DNA of 64,000 bases from Helianthus annuus. Its lineage: Eukaryota > Streptophyta > Magnoliopsida > Asterales > Asteraceae. The notes below the pieces were generated by a model that was given only the letters and a program-made list of their open reading frames with translations, made no database searches and was not told the DNA's origin. The stretch covers positions 25,715,050-25,779,049 of the forward strand of contig NC_035443.2 in assembly GCF_002127325.2 (NCBI RefSeq), read 5' to 3'. Below, piece after piece: positions 45,725-57,934 of the stretch. How positions within the stretch are numbered: position 1 is the first letter of the stretch; the number at the start of each line of letters is the position of its first letter. The position numbers and the translations under genes are program-made.

Positions 45725-47335
45725 CTATGCTGATGGCGGAGGAGGAGGAGGAGGAAAATGAGAGAAGAGCAAACGGCGCATGTGCATCCAGTCCTCCTCA
45801 AGTGCATGACAGACACGCAGCAAATAGGCAATCTGCTGCTCAGATGTAAGGAAACGAACATCCGAATTAGAGGAAAGCGGACGGGGAGTGTGTGGTGTGG
45901 CGAAAGGAGTCTGACAGTGACATGGAGGACGTGGTGTCCTCTCTAACTCCTGGATGCGGTGACTAAGTGCGTCCTGCTGTAGCTGAAGAGAGATGAGTAT
46001 GTCCTCTGTAGTGTATCCAACATGGAACGGGTGATACGGGTCCGATAACGGCATAACATTGGGCGAAGCCCACAAAAACGGCTCGCCCGAAGGTATAAAA
46101 GGTGGTGTAGTGTGCGGGAACTGGGATATGAAAGGAACAAATGCCGATACAGGTGGAACAGAAACAGGAGGCTGCCTCGATGAACCCTCCCCAGGACGAG
46201 GTGGCGGGATGTCCTGGAGGAATGTGATGGGGAGATCAGTACGATGGATATCAGAGGTGTGTGGGTGGAACAGTGGAATCTCAAAAGGTGCAGAAACAAG
46301 GGCTACGGGAGGAGTGACGGGTAGCACAAATGGTGGATAGTCATCATCATCCTCGATCCACCCGTTAAGGGTGTCGGCATAACAAGGGTCGATGTGAGCG
46401 GCGAAAGGTGCACGGTCAACCAATGCCGGCACATGATCAGGTAAAGGTGCATTAGCAATAGGATCGTCCACCACTGGTGGTCCAACAATGGGAAGATCAG
46501 CAATGGGTGGTGCAAGGGCCGGTGCATCATCAAGAACAGGGTCGGGCTCTAGTGCAGGATCAGGAGCAACAACAGGCTCTGGGGCCATGACAGGCTCAGG
46601 GTCAACAAGATCCATGTCAAAGTCGGCAGGAATGTCAAACAACGGATCGATGGGAGCCACTGGCGCTTCTAAGGGCTGGTCCATATGAATAAACTCGATC
46701 TCATGATCAGGATCGAAATCAGGAGGAAAATCTGGATCAAAATCGTCACCGATCTCATGGTCAAACTCAAACTCGTGTGACAGACCAGGTGCAGCTGACA
46801 TCGCTACGTCAGGGTCAGCGTCCGGAGAGTGGTGCTGCACGCCCTGGTCGTGCAAAGCCGCGGATGCCACAGACTCCAACGAGTCTAGAACAGGTGAACC
46901 AAGAGGAGCCTCCTCTACAGGGGCCTCAGCAATAGGAAGGATAGCATCAACATCAATCGGGGCCCCACCCTCATAGTCGTCCTCAGGGGGACCCTCCTCG
47001 AAAAGATCAACGTCGTCATCAGACACGACATCGAGTGGCACATCCGCCACGCGAAAGGCAGCAAGTGGAACGGGAGCAGGGATCACCGCAAGAGGTAGAT
47101 CCCCAGCTGGAATGCCATCAGCAGGCTGAACCTCAACTCCGATGTCTGGCAGAGCGAAAGGCTGAAAATCATCGTCGTCTGTGCTCGTGGTATCTGATGT
47201 GTAAACATCTCCCTCGGACGGTATCTCATCGTCTGACACAATTGCCATGGGGTCCACTGTGTCTGATACTCCTGTGTCGGAAGAAGAAACCATGGTGTCC
47301 GTAACACAACCACACACATGCACATATATCAACAT
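45725..47335 (-). CDS. Extra ORF of element A: acidic Pro-rich protein of unknown function
   Basis: An uninterrupted 536-codon frame on the same strand as gag-pol, between primer site and gag. The likely start is M15 (47293), which has an ideal ACCATGG context, giving 522 aa. The N-terminal 300 residues are strongly acidic (VSDDEIPSEGDVY, TSTDDDDFQPF, FEEGPPEDDYEGG) with repeated D-P/E-P-V/A-P units (PEPVMAPEPVVAPDPALEPD). The centre is Pro-rich. The C-terminal 100 residues contain a probable helical or coiled segment (YTTEDILISLQLQQDALSHRIQELE and EQQIAYLLRVCHALEEDWMHM), then PPPPPPP. There is no signal peptide, membrane segment or zinc site. I recognise no domain. Extra ORFs are known in Tat, Ogre and Athila gypsy groups. 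The composition suits a transcription-activator-like or scaffold protein, which is inference only. Confidence 0.7.
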   Translation of the reverse strand: MLIYVHVCGCVTDTMVSSSDTGVSDTVDPMAIVSDDEIPSEGDVYTSDTTSTDDDDFQPFALPDIGVEVQPADGIPAGDLPLAVIPAPVPLAAFRVADVPLDVVSDDDVDLFEEGPPEDDYEGGAPIDVDAILPIAEAPVEEAPLGSPVLDSLESVASAALHDQGVQHHSPDADPDVAMSAAPGLSHEFEFDHEIGDDFDPDFPPDFDPDHEIEFIHMDQPLEAPVAPIDPLFDIPADFDMDLVDPEPVMAPEPVVAPDPALEPDPVLDDAPALAPPIADLPIVGPPVVDDPIANAPLPDHVPALVDRAPFAAHIDPCYADTLNGWIEDDDDYPPFVLPVTPPVALVSAPFEIPLFHPHTSDIHRTDLPITFLQDIPPPRPGEGSSRQPPVSVPPVSAFVPFISQFPHTTPPFIPSGEPFLWASPNVMPLSDPYHPFHVGYTTEDILISLQLQQDALSHRIQELERTPRPPCHCQTPFATPHTPRPLSSNSDVRFLTSEQQIAYLLRVCHALEEDWMHMRRLLFSHFPPPPPPPSA

Positions 47336-47384
47336 ATAATCAAATAAACATGTAAGTCACAATAAAGAAAACAAGTAATCCTCC

Positions 47385-47600
47385 TAGTCTCCGTAGACTA
47401 TCCCTCCCAGTCTCTCAGACTGAACTCCCTAGCCTCTCAGACTAACTCCCTGGTCTCTAAGACCAACTCCCAGTCTCTAAGACTAAACCTCCCCAATCTC
47501 TAGGATTGAACCCTTCAGTCTCTAAGACTGAACCTCCCTCAGCCTCTAAGGCTGAACTCGCTCAGTCTCTAAGGCTGAACTCGCTCAGTCTCTAAGACTG
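47385..47600 (-). repeat. Array of ten micro-hairpins in the leader of element A
   Basis: Ten units spaced 20-24 bp apart, each a 15-16 bp inverted repeat of the type CAGTCTCTAAGACTG, separated by AACTCCCT-like linkers. Units begin at 47385, 47408, 47430, 47451, 47471, 47494, 47516, 47540, 47563 and 47586. Six-bp stems enclose loops of three or four bases. Stems differ between units but stay paired (TGGTCT/AGACCA, CAGCCT/AGGCTG, CAGTCT/AGACTG). In the transcript the array lies between the primer site and the extra ORF. Confidence 0.85.
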
Positions 47601-47775
47601 AGCTCCCTGGCCCATGAATTTTGAAAAAAAAAAGTGTATTTGTGCCTTTTATTTGTAAAAATGTTTTGTGCCCTGGATCTGGATGTTTATTGTATGCATT
47701 CTAAAAATGTTTTCGTGAGAGACCTAGTGATCATAGTCTAGACTCGAGAAAGAATCATAGTTCGCTATGATCGAG

Positions 47776-47787
47776 GCTCTGATACCA
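47776..47787 (-). promoter_or_regulatory. Primer-binding site of element A
   Basis: On the minus strand TGGTATCAGAGC lies three bases downstream of the 5' LTR end. It is complementary to the 3' end of plant initiator methionine tRNA and fixes the orientation of the element. Confidence 0.85.
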
Positions 47788-47790
47788 AGC

Positions 47791-50700
47791 TGTCACACCC
47801 TGGGTTTTGCGGAAGCGTGGGTTTATTTGGTGTGACTTCTTAATACACTAGCAACAATCATAACAATGCTATATGAAAATAAAACACATGATGATCACCC
47901 ATTCATTGAATTTAAAGTTACCACAACATCATTTTTAAAATGTCGACACATAAAACAAGTTACAGCATGACATGATTAACACGTGTTCACATGACAAAAC
48001 AAAAGACTTGAATAAAAACATGGTTTTAAGGACATGTAACCCGTCCAGGTAAGGGTTACACCTCCTAAACCTGGATGACATCATTATTCCCTACGCAGCT
48101 AGACACGATTGCACACTTCACCAGATCCATTAATTTCCTGAAATACATGTAGTTTGAAAAATCAACAAAAGTTGAGTGAGTTCATGTAAAAGTGAGTATG
48201 TATAAACCTTTCATGTATGAGTAAAAGTCCCTGGTGTGTAGCAATAAGGAAAAAAAAAGAGATCACCAATGGGTTGCAAAGCCACTGGTATATGTGAAAA
48301 GGTGCAGGAAGACTCAAACCTAGCAAATTTGTTACCGGGCTTCGGCTGTAAGACATAGTCACCTCTATGGGCCGCCCCGGCCTCACGGGTGTGGGCTCGC
48401 TACACCCAAATAGATCTATCACTCTTGTGTCCCTCGGTCCTAACAACGAGGATTGATGGCCTTAATTGTTGTACCCACCCCTCACATGATCTAGTAGTAA
48501 AAACCCTCCCTACGCTAACCATACCATGTAAGTAAAAGTTTGTAATAATTGCCACATGTATTTCACCTCCGAAGTATAAAACTGAAAACAGTAAGGAGAA
48601 AAGGGGGACATGAACTCACAGAAGTGCGTCTCCTGAAACAGAATCGTCAATCCCAACTCGGTCTGCTACGCGAAGACCTACACGTACTAATGCCTATTAG
48701 ACGGATGGGCCGTGCCTTGTCTTAGGGTTTAGTGTTTTGAATGGCGTTACTTTGATATTATCCCAAGCTTGTGACTACTTGTTAAAATAATAATAATTAT
48801 TTTAACTTAACTTTTGTTTTTAGGAAAAATAGTTAGGCAACTATTTCGTATCCACACTTCTCAAGTATTTTATATGTGTATTTCCTTCCCAAGGATGGGG
48901 GTATTTATACATGTACATTTGTAATTCCGAAAAATATATTTTAAGTCCCACTTAGAAAAATATATTTTAATTACTTGTCTAAAGCATCTTAATTCAAAAA
49001 ATATATATTTTTCCCAAAAATATTATATTTTACTTAATAAATTTTCCAAAATAATATTTTACCAAAAATATACGTGTAAAAAGTATTTTTCTGAAATATT
49101 ACATAAGTTACGTTTTAGCGTTTCGTATTGCATTAACAATTGCGTAACTTGAATATTTATTTCGTGAGAGTTTTGGTATTATTTTGGAGTCGTAATTTCA
49201 TGGTATATAATAGTTATATTATTTTATCCTAAAAATAATATATCTAGTGCACAGAATAAACAAACAATCACACAAGCGTTTTAGTATAAAATATATATTC
49301 TACATATATATTTACCAAATTTTATTTACGAAAATCAACCTCCGGCACTTAGTATTTTTGTAATAAAAATCATGGCGAAGTTTATTTTGAAAATGAGGTT
49401 AAAAATATAATTGTAAACACTTGCTAGGAAAATATTTTCTAAGTGTACGATTTTTAGGAAAATTTCGCCAGAGTTTCCTTTGTAAATGGAGGTGTCCATG
49501 CTTACTAGCATATCATTTTCTTTTTAAAAATTCATTCAAACAATTCTCAATCATCAACATACAATCTCTATTTACCAAACTTGTCAAAAACAAGCATAAA
49601 CCATAAACTTATGAACTTGAAAATTTATAAAAGTATGTAGTAACTTACTAGCATACTTTGTAAGTCTTGTTACCTTTAAAAATGTGATTAGTTCCTTAAA
49701 AACTTCACTTTTAAAGAGTTTGAATATTCACAACTTCTAGTCATATTTTCTAAAAATATTTCTTTGTGAAATTTTCTTATTACACAAGTGTTTCTACACT
49801 TGTTTATCCACTAAAAATGTGTTAAGTTTATGTAAGATCCAAGTTTTAACGAAACTCATACTTTTCACTTGGTTCTTTTGAAAAACCACTCATGGATCTT
49901 TAGATCTACAAGATTATAACCTACTTTTTTCTTTATTTTTCAAGAAAACATTCATTTATTCAAGTTCATAGTTTAGGTGTGGATGATTCCATCATCCTAC
50001 AACTTTTTATCTTTCTCATCTTGCTAGATCATGTTTTTAATCATGATCTAGCAAGTCCATATGATGATCCATATCACTTCTACTAGCAAACAATAATCAA
50101 CAAGCATCACAACATAAGAATAACATGATTTCTTCATCAACTTAACACTACTTCATCACAAAGTTGGTTCATGTTCAAGACTTGTTTATGTTTTTAGTGT
50201 TTCTTGAGATTTCATCATTCTTTTAACTATTAACCATCAAAAACATGAAGTGGATGAAGATCTAAGAGACTTACCACTAGCACAAGGCTAGGGGAGTTCT
50301 AGTGAAGAAAAGTGGTGGATAAAAGAAAATGAGAGCGGTCCTTGAGCTTCCTAACACACCGAGCTTGTTTGTATGATCTCTAACACCCTTGGATGTATGT
50401 GGATTGCATGAAATGAAACTTGAAGGTGGTGATGGTGGTGTGGGTGATGTCGGCCGAACAAGAGGAGAGGGAGAGAGTGGGAGTGTGTTTTGAAAGTGTG
50501 TTGTGAAGTGAGAGAGTGGTGGACTTGGGGTTATTACTTATAAGCTCCAACACCTCTTTAACCTTGGTATAATATGTTTCCTTATCCATCAACATGATCT
50601 AATTAAATAATGAAAGAAATCCATGGGTGGGTCACCCATGGTGACCGTCGCCAAGGGGGGGGGGGTATAGGGTTGGGTTTCAACAATATAGTTAGTGGTT

Positions 50701-51414
50701 TGGTTATAATCCAAGTGTTTAGTTAGTGCCTTATGAGTGTTATTAAATATATAGTGTGTTAGGGTGTTCGGGGACCCTAACTAGCTCAGAAAAATAAAAA
50801 CAATGTGTTTAACAATATTTTTGTGTTCCGGGTAAAGTCCGGTTGTTCGGTTGGGTGTTGTTCCGTTAAGGTGCTTAATTAATTCTTAAGGTGTCTTTTA
50901 TAATACGTTTAGGGACACTTTTAATTCCCAACACTTTGGAAAGTATCTAGGACCATTTTGTCAAGTTTTTGCACATTACTAGCATAATTAAATGCTGAAT
51001 TTTTGTTATTAAGTGCAGAATTCTGCATTTAGGGTGTGTTTTAGGCACTTCCCGACACTATAACTATCACCTAGTGACGCAGTTTTATGGTCCTCACTTC
51101 CCTACACTCCCTACTAGTGTAGTATTCTATCTCTGGCTCATACTGGCCTCAAAAACATTGTCTGTCTAGGTGCTGGCACTGTCAGCATGTCTCTGGGTTA
51201 TCCGCTCACTGTGCTAACTGTGCTTTGTGCATCAAGTTTGTCACTAAGGTTTGCGTGTAATAAATGGAGTGACAGTATGAAATGTGATGCATATGTATGC
51301 ATGTAACAGAAAACAGAAAGCAGTTTAATCACAGTTGAAATCAAGCACAGTTATTAAGCACAATTTAATCATTAATTAAGTCTACGGATACCTGTGATTG
51401 TGAGGGTTGTCACA
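47791..51414 (-). repeat. 5' LTR of element A (3.6 kb)
   Basis: Complete LTR, TGTGACAACC ... CCAGGGTGTGACA on the minus strand. It differs from the 3' LTR by scattered substitutions and small indels, so the insertion is not very recent. A TATA box TATAAGTAAT lies at 50533-50542 (minus), followed by a CT-rich leader. A palindrome with a G run is at about 50620-50667. A+T-rich sequence at 48900-49460 is present here but lost in the 3' copy. Confidence 0.88.
50533..50542 (-). promoter_or_regulatory. Predicted LTR promoter TATA box
   Basis: TATAAGTAAT on the minus strand is found at the same place in both LTRs of A (also 39774-39783) and, with one change, in LTR D (about 62368-62377). It is followed by a CT- and CA-rich leader (CTCTCTCACTTCACAACACAC), typical of plant transcription starts. 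It should drive the element A transcript towards lower coordinates. Confidence 0.6.
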
Positions 51415-52778
51415 TAAAACTTGAAGTGCGTTCATATTTATAAACAAACCCTTGATGAAAATTGTGAAGCTAATGCTAAATTTAAGTGTTTGAGCAATTA
51501 ATCATGATTATGTAGGTGGGTTTTGATGAAATTATGAAATACATGAATTATGGTAGTGATGTTTGATAGAAAATCCACTGAATCCTATGTGCTAATTGAG
51601 CATTTTGATCATGTTGAATTGATGAGATGTAAATACATGGTTTAATGTTGATTTGTAGAACCCATTGAAGTAGTATAAAAATTTATGCCCATAAGGTGTT
51701 TGACAATATGCCTAAAAGAAGATTAATTGTTAAAAGGGTGTAGACAAATTATAATAAGTAACTTGTGAATGATAATTGACAAGTTTACATGCCATAGATT
51801 GTGCTATGAGTTCTAAACAATAATTTGGGTTGAACTCTATAGGCAATTTGGGTGAAGCATCGGGTAGCCAATCCGGGGCGAATGCACACTTGAAAGAAAA
51901 GCTTTAAGGTACATGGCTATACGCTTCGTTATTTTTCTTAAATTAGTTATTACGGTTGGTTTAGTATAATGGTTGTGAACGAGATATACATGAGTTTGGT
52001 TTGCGCATAAGTGGTGTGTAACAACCCGACTTTCCGGGTAATTACTTGTATCTGTCATTTCTTGCTTAATTGCTTGTACTCTCGAGATTTTGATTATAAT
52101 TAACCCTTTTGCGATAATACTTCGGTTTAAACTATGTTTTCAACACGCATTTTAAATGATTATCACAACACTTATTCAAAACGCAGTTATCGCATTTGAC
52201 GCAGTTTATAACGCTTACTATTTAACGCATTTTATCACTTGGTTATACTAAACGCTATCGCAACGCAATCTCAACGCAAACTCGAAATGCAGATTTACTT
52301 TATGCTTACCTGTGTTATGTGTGTTACTTGTGTGATTATTTGTTTAGATGTTATGTGGTTATCTCAATGCAACGCTTATACGCTCAACGCTCACTCACAA
52401 CTCGCTTAAACATAACGCAACGCTTTGCACACGAAACGAGAGTTGGAAAACTAACTCGCACAACTCAGCTGATCGAATGAGAAATCGGTCGAATGGACAA
52501 CCGTCCGGATGACCATCCGCTCAGATGGCCATCCGATCGAGTGGCCATTCGCACGAGCACACCTTGCATCTACCACCGCCTTAACTCTCCTCTCACCCTA
52601 TAAATACTGCCTGTACACGTCCCTTTCACTGATTTGACACCTCCATCCGACTCCCTGCACACAAGACGCTCTCAGGAACTTTTTCTCAATATTCAAGGCT
52701 TTTTGGTAAGCTTTTCTCTTTAAATCGTGTACAACCATCATCACTACACACTTCTGCATCAATTTCTCCATCAAAATC

Positions 52779-55700
52779 TGTCACACCCCAATATTCCACG
52801 TATTACCGGTGGGCCCGGCGGGGAGTATCGTGACGTAGTTGATATCATCATTGTTAACACACACAATAATATAGCACAGCGGAAGGCTGGGCAAATAAAC
52901 TATTACAAACCATACTGTATGTCGCTGTTCGAGTACATGACTAATACAGACTGGAATGTAATAAGATCCACAGGCGGATCATAAAGTACAAAGAAACAAA
53001 AACTACAGACTCCGGGTATCTATTGGATTTGCAAGATCCTCTATAACACCCTATAGCTCCAGCCTATTTCGTGAAGTACCTGTTAATCAGTCTTTAGGAA
53101 AATACGTCAGTATACACTGGTAAATACAATTTAACTGACACGTTTTGAAAACATTTAAGAAAATTGATTTAGGTGCTCATGGCACAAATCATTTATAACT
53201 TGGGACAATCTTTATTAAGATCTTGTATACAGCTTTACATATTTGTCATACAAGTGGGGCCGGTTTGGAAGTCGGACATGATTAACTGACTCACCACTTA
53301 TAGAACCCACAGAGGAGTTATCCCCAACTTGTGGGTAATTTAATATTTAGCATTTGCATCTGTCAGGTGCATGCCTGCACCCCGTGCATAGGTCGTGGCC
53401 ATTAATTACTTAAATGAGCCGAGGATATCCAGGACACGGTCGTTAACCCCCAAATGTTTATGTTATCAAATAATACAGATTAAAACGGGTTATGCGGATT
53501 TATTAAATCACAATCCGACAAAATAATCCCATACCCGACCAAGCGGTACTAATGTACCATATCCCAAGCCCGTATAGGGAAAATAAGTTAAAAGTATTTA
53601 CCTGGTGGTAGCAGTAAATTCCTAAGGTTCTTGAAAGGCACTTTTTACCGGAAGCTATTAATCTGTATAGAAGGTTTAATTAGCCTATTAGGATGCTAAC
53701 GGGTCTTTAATTAAGTCAAGGACTTAGACCGGCTAGCTAGAAGGAAACCTTACGGATCTAAACGCTAGATTCGGGATAGAATGTGATTTAGACCCGACAA
53801 GCTTGGATACTTGTATAATATGGGTAAACTAAACACATTCTGGAAAATGAGGATTTAATGACAAGGTTAAGCCCGTTTTGGCTATTTTACGTAAACTAGT
53901 CACGTAAACCGATCCGAACGCGTAAATGCGTAACGGGTAACCGAATAGATTATATACAGGTCTAAATCATTATTATGCTCAAAATATGTTAATATATCAG
54001 TAATATATTAACATTTATGCCCAATAAGCAATTTAAACCAAAATAAGTCCCATAAGGGTATTTTGGTAATTTTAATGCCCATAAAAGAGTTTATTTATAA
54101 AACTGAGTTCCAGGTCTAATTAGATTAGTAAAAACATATACTTTAATGAGTTACATCAGTAGGATACTTAATATATGAAAAATATACCTTTTATAACCAA
54201 CTATGCATCGTAGGGGCATTTTGATAATTTTACATAGGCTTTTAAAGGTTAAAATAGGTTTCTGAGTTTAAAAACTTTAGCTTACTGTAATATTATATAA
54301 ATTAGCTTATAACATCAGTAGGTAATGAGTTTTATATGTCAAATCTAGTTTTGACCCATACTAGGTGCTAAAAACTCTTAAAATCCGATTTAAAGGGCTA
54401 TTATGGTAAAAATAGGAAATCTGAGATTTTGATCAGTTTATAAAGTTCAAAATATTATATTTATCATATAAAATCAGTAGCAAAAAGTTTGGCATTAAAA
54501 TGTTATGTAAAACTCATTTTATGGATGAAAAGGGTAAAACCGACAATTACCGAAATTAGGCTATAATCCTATGTTATGCTCAGCCTAAAAATAAATAAAA
54601 ATTTTCAAAAATCCCAAAATATTATTTAACATCAGTAGGTAAAAAATTTGGTGTCAAAAATCGGGTTTAGATAGGCTTTATGCTAATTACGCCTTTTAAT
54701 TACTAAAAAGTTCCTTAATTACGCTATTGAGCATAACTCCCATTCTAGACCTCAAACTGATGTCAAATTTTAGGGACATGTCTAAATATCAGTAGCAAAG
54801 GTTTTAGTTCATTCATACTGCTAAAAATCTCGGTTTTATACAAAAAGGGCGTTTTAGGCATTATTAAGCATAATTACGATCAAGAGCATATAATTCAAAC
54901 TATTAGGCTCCATGCAATATAACTCCAGAGGGTTATACTATTAAGTAATGTGGTCCTAATGGAAGCTTAAAAAATGGAAGAATTAAGTTTGAACGGGTCA
55001 GAACTGAAAGTCAAAGCAAAAGTCAAGCTTTTGTGACTTTCGGTTATAACCTGCCCTTAGACTATTAATTGTCGGGTTAGGACTGATAGCATGTTTAAAT
55101 AGTTATTACCAAGTCATTAGAATGTTAAAATATAATTTAGAACCTTTGGTTTGTTAATTTTAATCAAGTATGCAATTTCTGTCCAGTTTGACTTTTTGTC
55201 AAACTACTTTGACCGACATTTAACTAGTCAAACGAGATAATTAGGAGACACCCTTTTAAGGGTTAATCACCTATACTAATGTGGTTTTATAACCACTTTC
55301 AATTTGATCAGTGGTTAAGCCACATGTAATTAAAATGAAAGTCAAACTGAATTTATAAAAAGTTTGACTTTATAGTAATTAAGCTAAATTAAACAACTAA
55401 ACAAGTAATTAGAAGCTTACTAATGGTCCTAGCTGTCTTTTCTACACTTGGTAATCCTCTTGTTACTGAAGAAAGCAATAGAGCAAGTCCCTTAGTGAAT
55501 TTGTTGCAAGTGTGTTTAAGAACACAAGACCATGCTCCTATATATACTAATTTGAATGATCATGGATCCATTCCAGGTGGATTTGGGGGCCCTAGGATCA
55601 CTCCAGGTGTCCTAGTAAGTCAAATAAACCGACATAAGGCTTCTGAGGTCGTTACAACCAAAGATAAGGCGGTGGACAGCCTTAAACTCGCACCTGGCAG

Positions 55701-56369
55701 CATTTTCTGACGCTGGGGACCTCTCGCGGCCCGCGTAAGGATCCTTTAGGGTCTTACGCGGCCCGCCTGGACATGGTTAACTGGCAAAACAAGTTTCCAT
55801 GTTGACAGTTTCAGTCCCTAAACGTTTTTAACCCCTTTTAACCTTATTTTTGACACATAAGGCCCTTGTAGTTAGTTTGATGAAGCTCTAGGATGAATAA
55901 CCAAACTTCGTTAGGCTCGGGTTCGTTAAATTTCTTCATGAAAGCAAGTTTCATCAAGTTGACGCTTTTAACCCAAAGTTTGGAAAACATGCTTAACAAT
56001 CTCGGAATCACGTGAAATTTTTACCACATATTCTCGGGAGCATATTTGAATATTTCGAAGCCTCGGTTTTGTTAAAAGGTCACTCAGAGGTCTGAATTGA
56101 CATATTGATACTTTTAACCCTTGTAATTTATAATCTTCCGATTATTTTCACAAACGACTTCTTATACTCAATCAATCACCTATTTAAGAATATTTTCTTC
56201 ACGTGTGGTCATTCAGAGGCCCAAGTTTGGCATGTTGACACTTTTAGTCCTTTCGTTTGCATATTTTCACTCTTCGTCAACTTTAGTCCCTTAAACTCAG
56301 TCTTTCGCATAATCAGAGTTTTGGACACGTGTCTATGTATAATTGGACACGTTTTTACGTGGTGTTACA
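52779..56369 (-). mobile_element. Solo LTR F nested in solo LTR E
   Basis: On plus it begins TGTCACACCCC and ends GTGGTGTTACA; the perfect duplication AAATC borders it (52774-52778 and 56370-56374). Read on the minus strand the LTR is TGTAACACC...GGGGTGTGACA, the TG...CA form. At 3.6 kb it is large, with no coding sequence and no primer site. The frames near 55423 and 56105 are not supported as genes. Between 53996 and 54792 it has a 158-bp periodic pattern. Confidence 0.82.
53996..54950. repeat. Degenerate tandem repeat, period about 158 bp
   Basis: The word ATCAGTA recurs at 53996, 54155, 54314, 54473, 54631 and 54788, that is with steps of 159, 159, 159, 158 and 157. Between the words similar phrases return in the same order (AAAAGTTTGG-GTCAAAAT, then TATGGTAAA-A, then TCTGAG). 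The units are much diverged but the phase is kept. Confidence 0.65.
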
Positions 56370-57934
56370 AAATCACACATTTTCTTCTTGAAATCGCCTG
56401 ATTTGGACTCCTTGAAGGTGGTTCTCACTCAATTGCTTATGCAAACTGTTGTATGACATCATCTCATCAAGATTGGTTCAGATCTAAAGGATTTTCACAC
56501 ATTTAAACACGAATCTCAACAAGATCTCGGCATTTTCGACTGTTTTCAACTTTTCTTCAACTTTTCTTCAACTTTTCTTCACTTTTATACACAAAACCGA
56601 TGGAATCCATACTCATTCAGACTCTCTACTCATTCCTTAGTTGAGAGCCAACTTGAAGACGGATTTCCACCAGAGAGATAATCGATTTATGGGTTAAACA
56701 TGAAATTCCAACAAGGACAATTAGTCTGATCGAATGGGGTGGTTCCCATCCGATCGACTGGGTTGGACCTTGGTGTGTTTCCGTTGTTTGACACGTCGTC
56801 ACGCCGTATCCGTTAACTCCGTTAAACTATAAACCTTAGAAAATTTCACGAAAAACTATAAACCACCATTTTCTCACTCGAATAGCCATCCGATCGAATG
56901 GCCATCCGTCTGGATGACCATCCGACCGGATGACTTGACAACTATATACTTTACATTGTTTAAACGCTTCAACGAAAACTTCAAAATTTCAAAACGATTT
57001 ACAAACACCCACATCTCATTCGAATGGCCATCCGTTCGGATCACCATCCGAACACCCTACCATTCGACACGCTGTTATACGTACTGTTCAACGCTTACGC
57101 TACTGTTCTATGCTCAGGCTAACTCCAACGCGCTCCCTTCAATCCAATCAAGGCTGTGTTTATCTGTTAAACACATACTATGAGTATACTCAAACCCATT
57201 TTCTTTTAACGCACTTTTGGGTGTTACATACGTTCTCTATCGAAACACAACAACACACAGCGCAAACACTTTACAACGCTAACCGCTCCCGCATGTTATA
57301 CGTGATCTATGAATGCTTGTACTATGCTTATACAGTGTTACACTATACCGCCTCTAGCAACGATAGTACTATAGCTTGGACTCAGCACCTGTCGTGGACA
57401 GGGGTTGCTAGGGATCACATCACTTTACTTCACGTGTTCACTGGACATATGTCGCGCATACTCTACAGCGCAGTCTCGTTGTTAAGTGTGAACATAGTTT
57501 TGATAGTTACTTGCTTCGCCCATTACGTGATACATGTTGGTTATGCGTAAACGCTTTCTCTACGATATGCTATGCAAACTTGTGTACTTACCTTTACATT
57601 TATGTATTGACTTTATTTTAACGTATGTGACAGGTTGATAGGATGCTATGTTATGCTGTGACGAATCAAGTAGGAAGTCTAGAAACTCCACTAAATAAAT
57701 CTGAGTTGTCGGAACAGTATTTGTTTTTGAGATACACTATCTGTAATGACTGTTTTTACTTTATATGTTAGTAGTATGGGATATTAACATTAAATATATT
57801 GTCATTAATAGTTGTTATGGATTCTCTTGGACTATCTGTTTCGCTCAGTGCCACGCCCCGATGATTTTGCCATCGGTTGGGGTGTGACATGGTGGTATTT
57901 ACAAGAGCAAACCAAACGGGTCAAAATAAGATAA

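Larger units (their letters stand above)
31606..51414 (-). mobile_element. Ty3/gypsy element A, complete with both LTRs
   Basis: Target duplication TAAAA (31601-31605 and 51415-51419). On the minus strand the order is 5' LTR (51414-47791), primer site, hairpin array, extra ORF, gag, zinc knuckles, protease, reverse transcriptase, RNase H, integrase with a chromatin-binding type C-terminus, purine tract, 3' LTR (40656-31606). The LTRs read TGTGACAACCC...GGGTGTGACA. This order is that of the Metaviridae-type gypsy group, probably the chromovirus branch. pol has several inactivating changes. The 3' LTR is enlarged by element G. Confidence 0.9.
52017..57889 (+). mobile_element. Solo LTR E (related to LTR of element G)
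   Basis: It starts TGTAACAACCCGAC and ends TTGGGGTGTGACA. A perfect duplication TGGTG lies at 52012-52016 and 57890-57894. No internal region or primer site follows, so the element was reduced to a single LTR by recombination. Its own length is about 2.3 kb once solo LTR F is removed. The last 170 bp match the LTR of G closely. Like G it has clusters of CCATCCGATCGA words (52480-52560, 56735-57060). Confidence 0.85.

Noticed and set aside
46059..46688. Plus-strand Gly/Ser-rich frames opposite the extra ORF
   Set aside because: They are shadows of the D/P-rich minus-strand frame, whose codon pattern keeps the opposite strand open.
47385..47600. CRISPR-like array
   Set aside because: The repeats are 15 bp palindromes with 7-bp linkers, in a eukaryotic retrotransposon leader, without cas genes.
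57110..57550. 146-aa frame as a gene
   Set aside because: It lies in solo LTR E, whose relative in element G has no matching intact frame.
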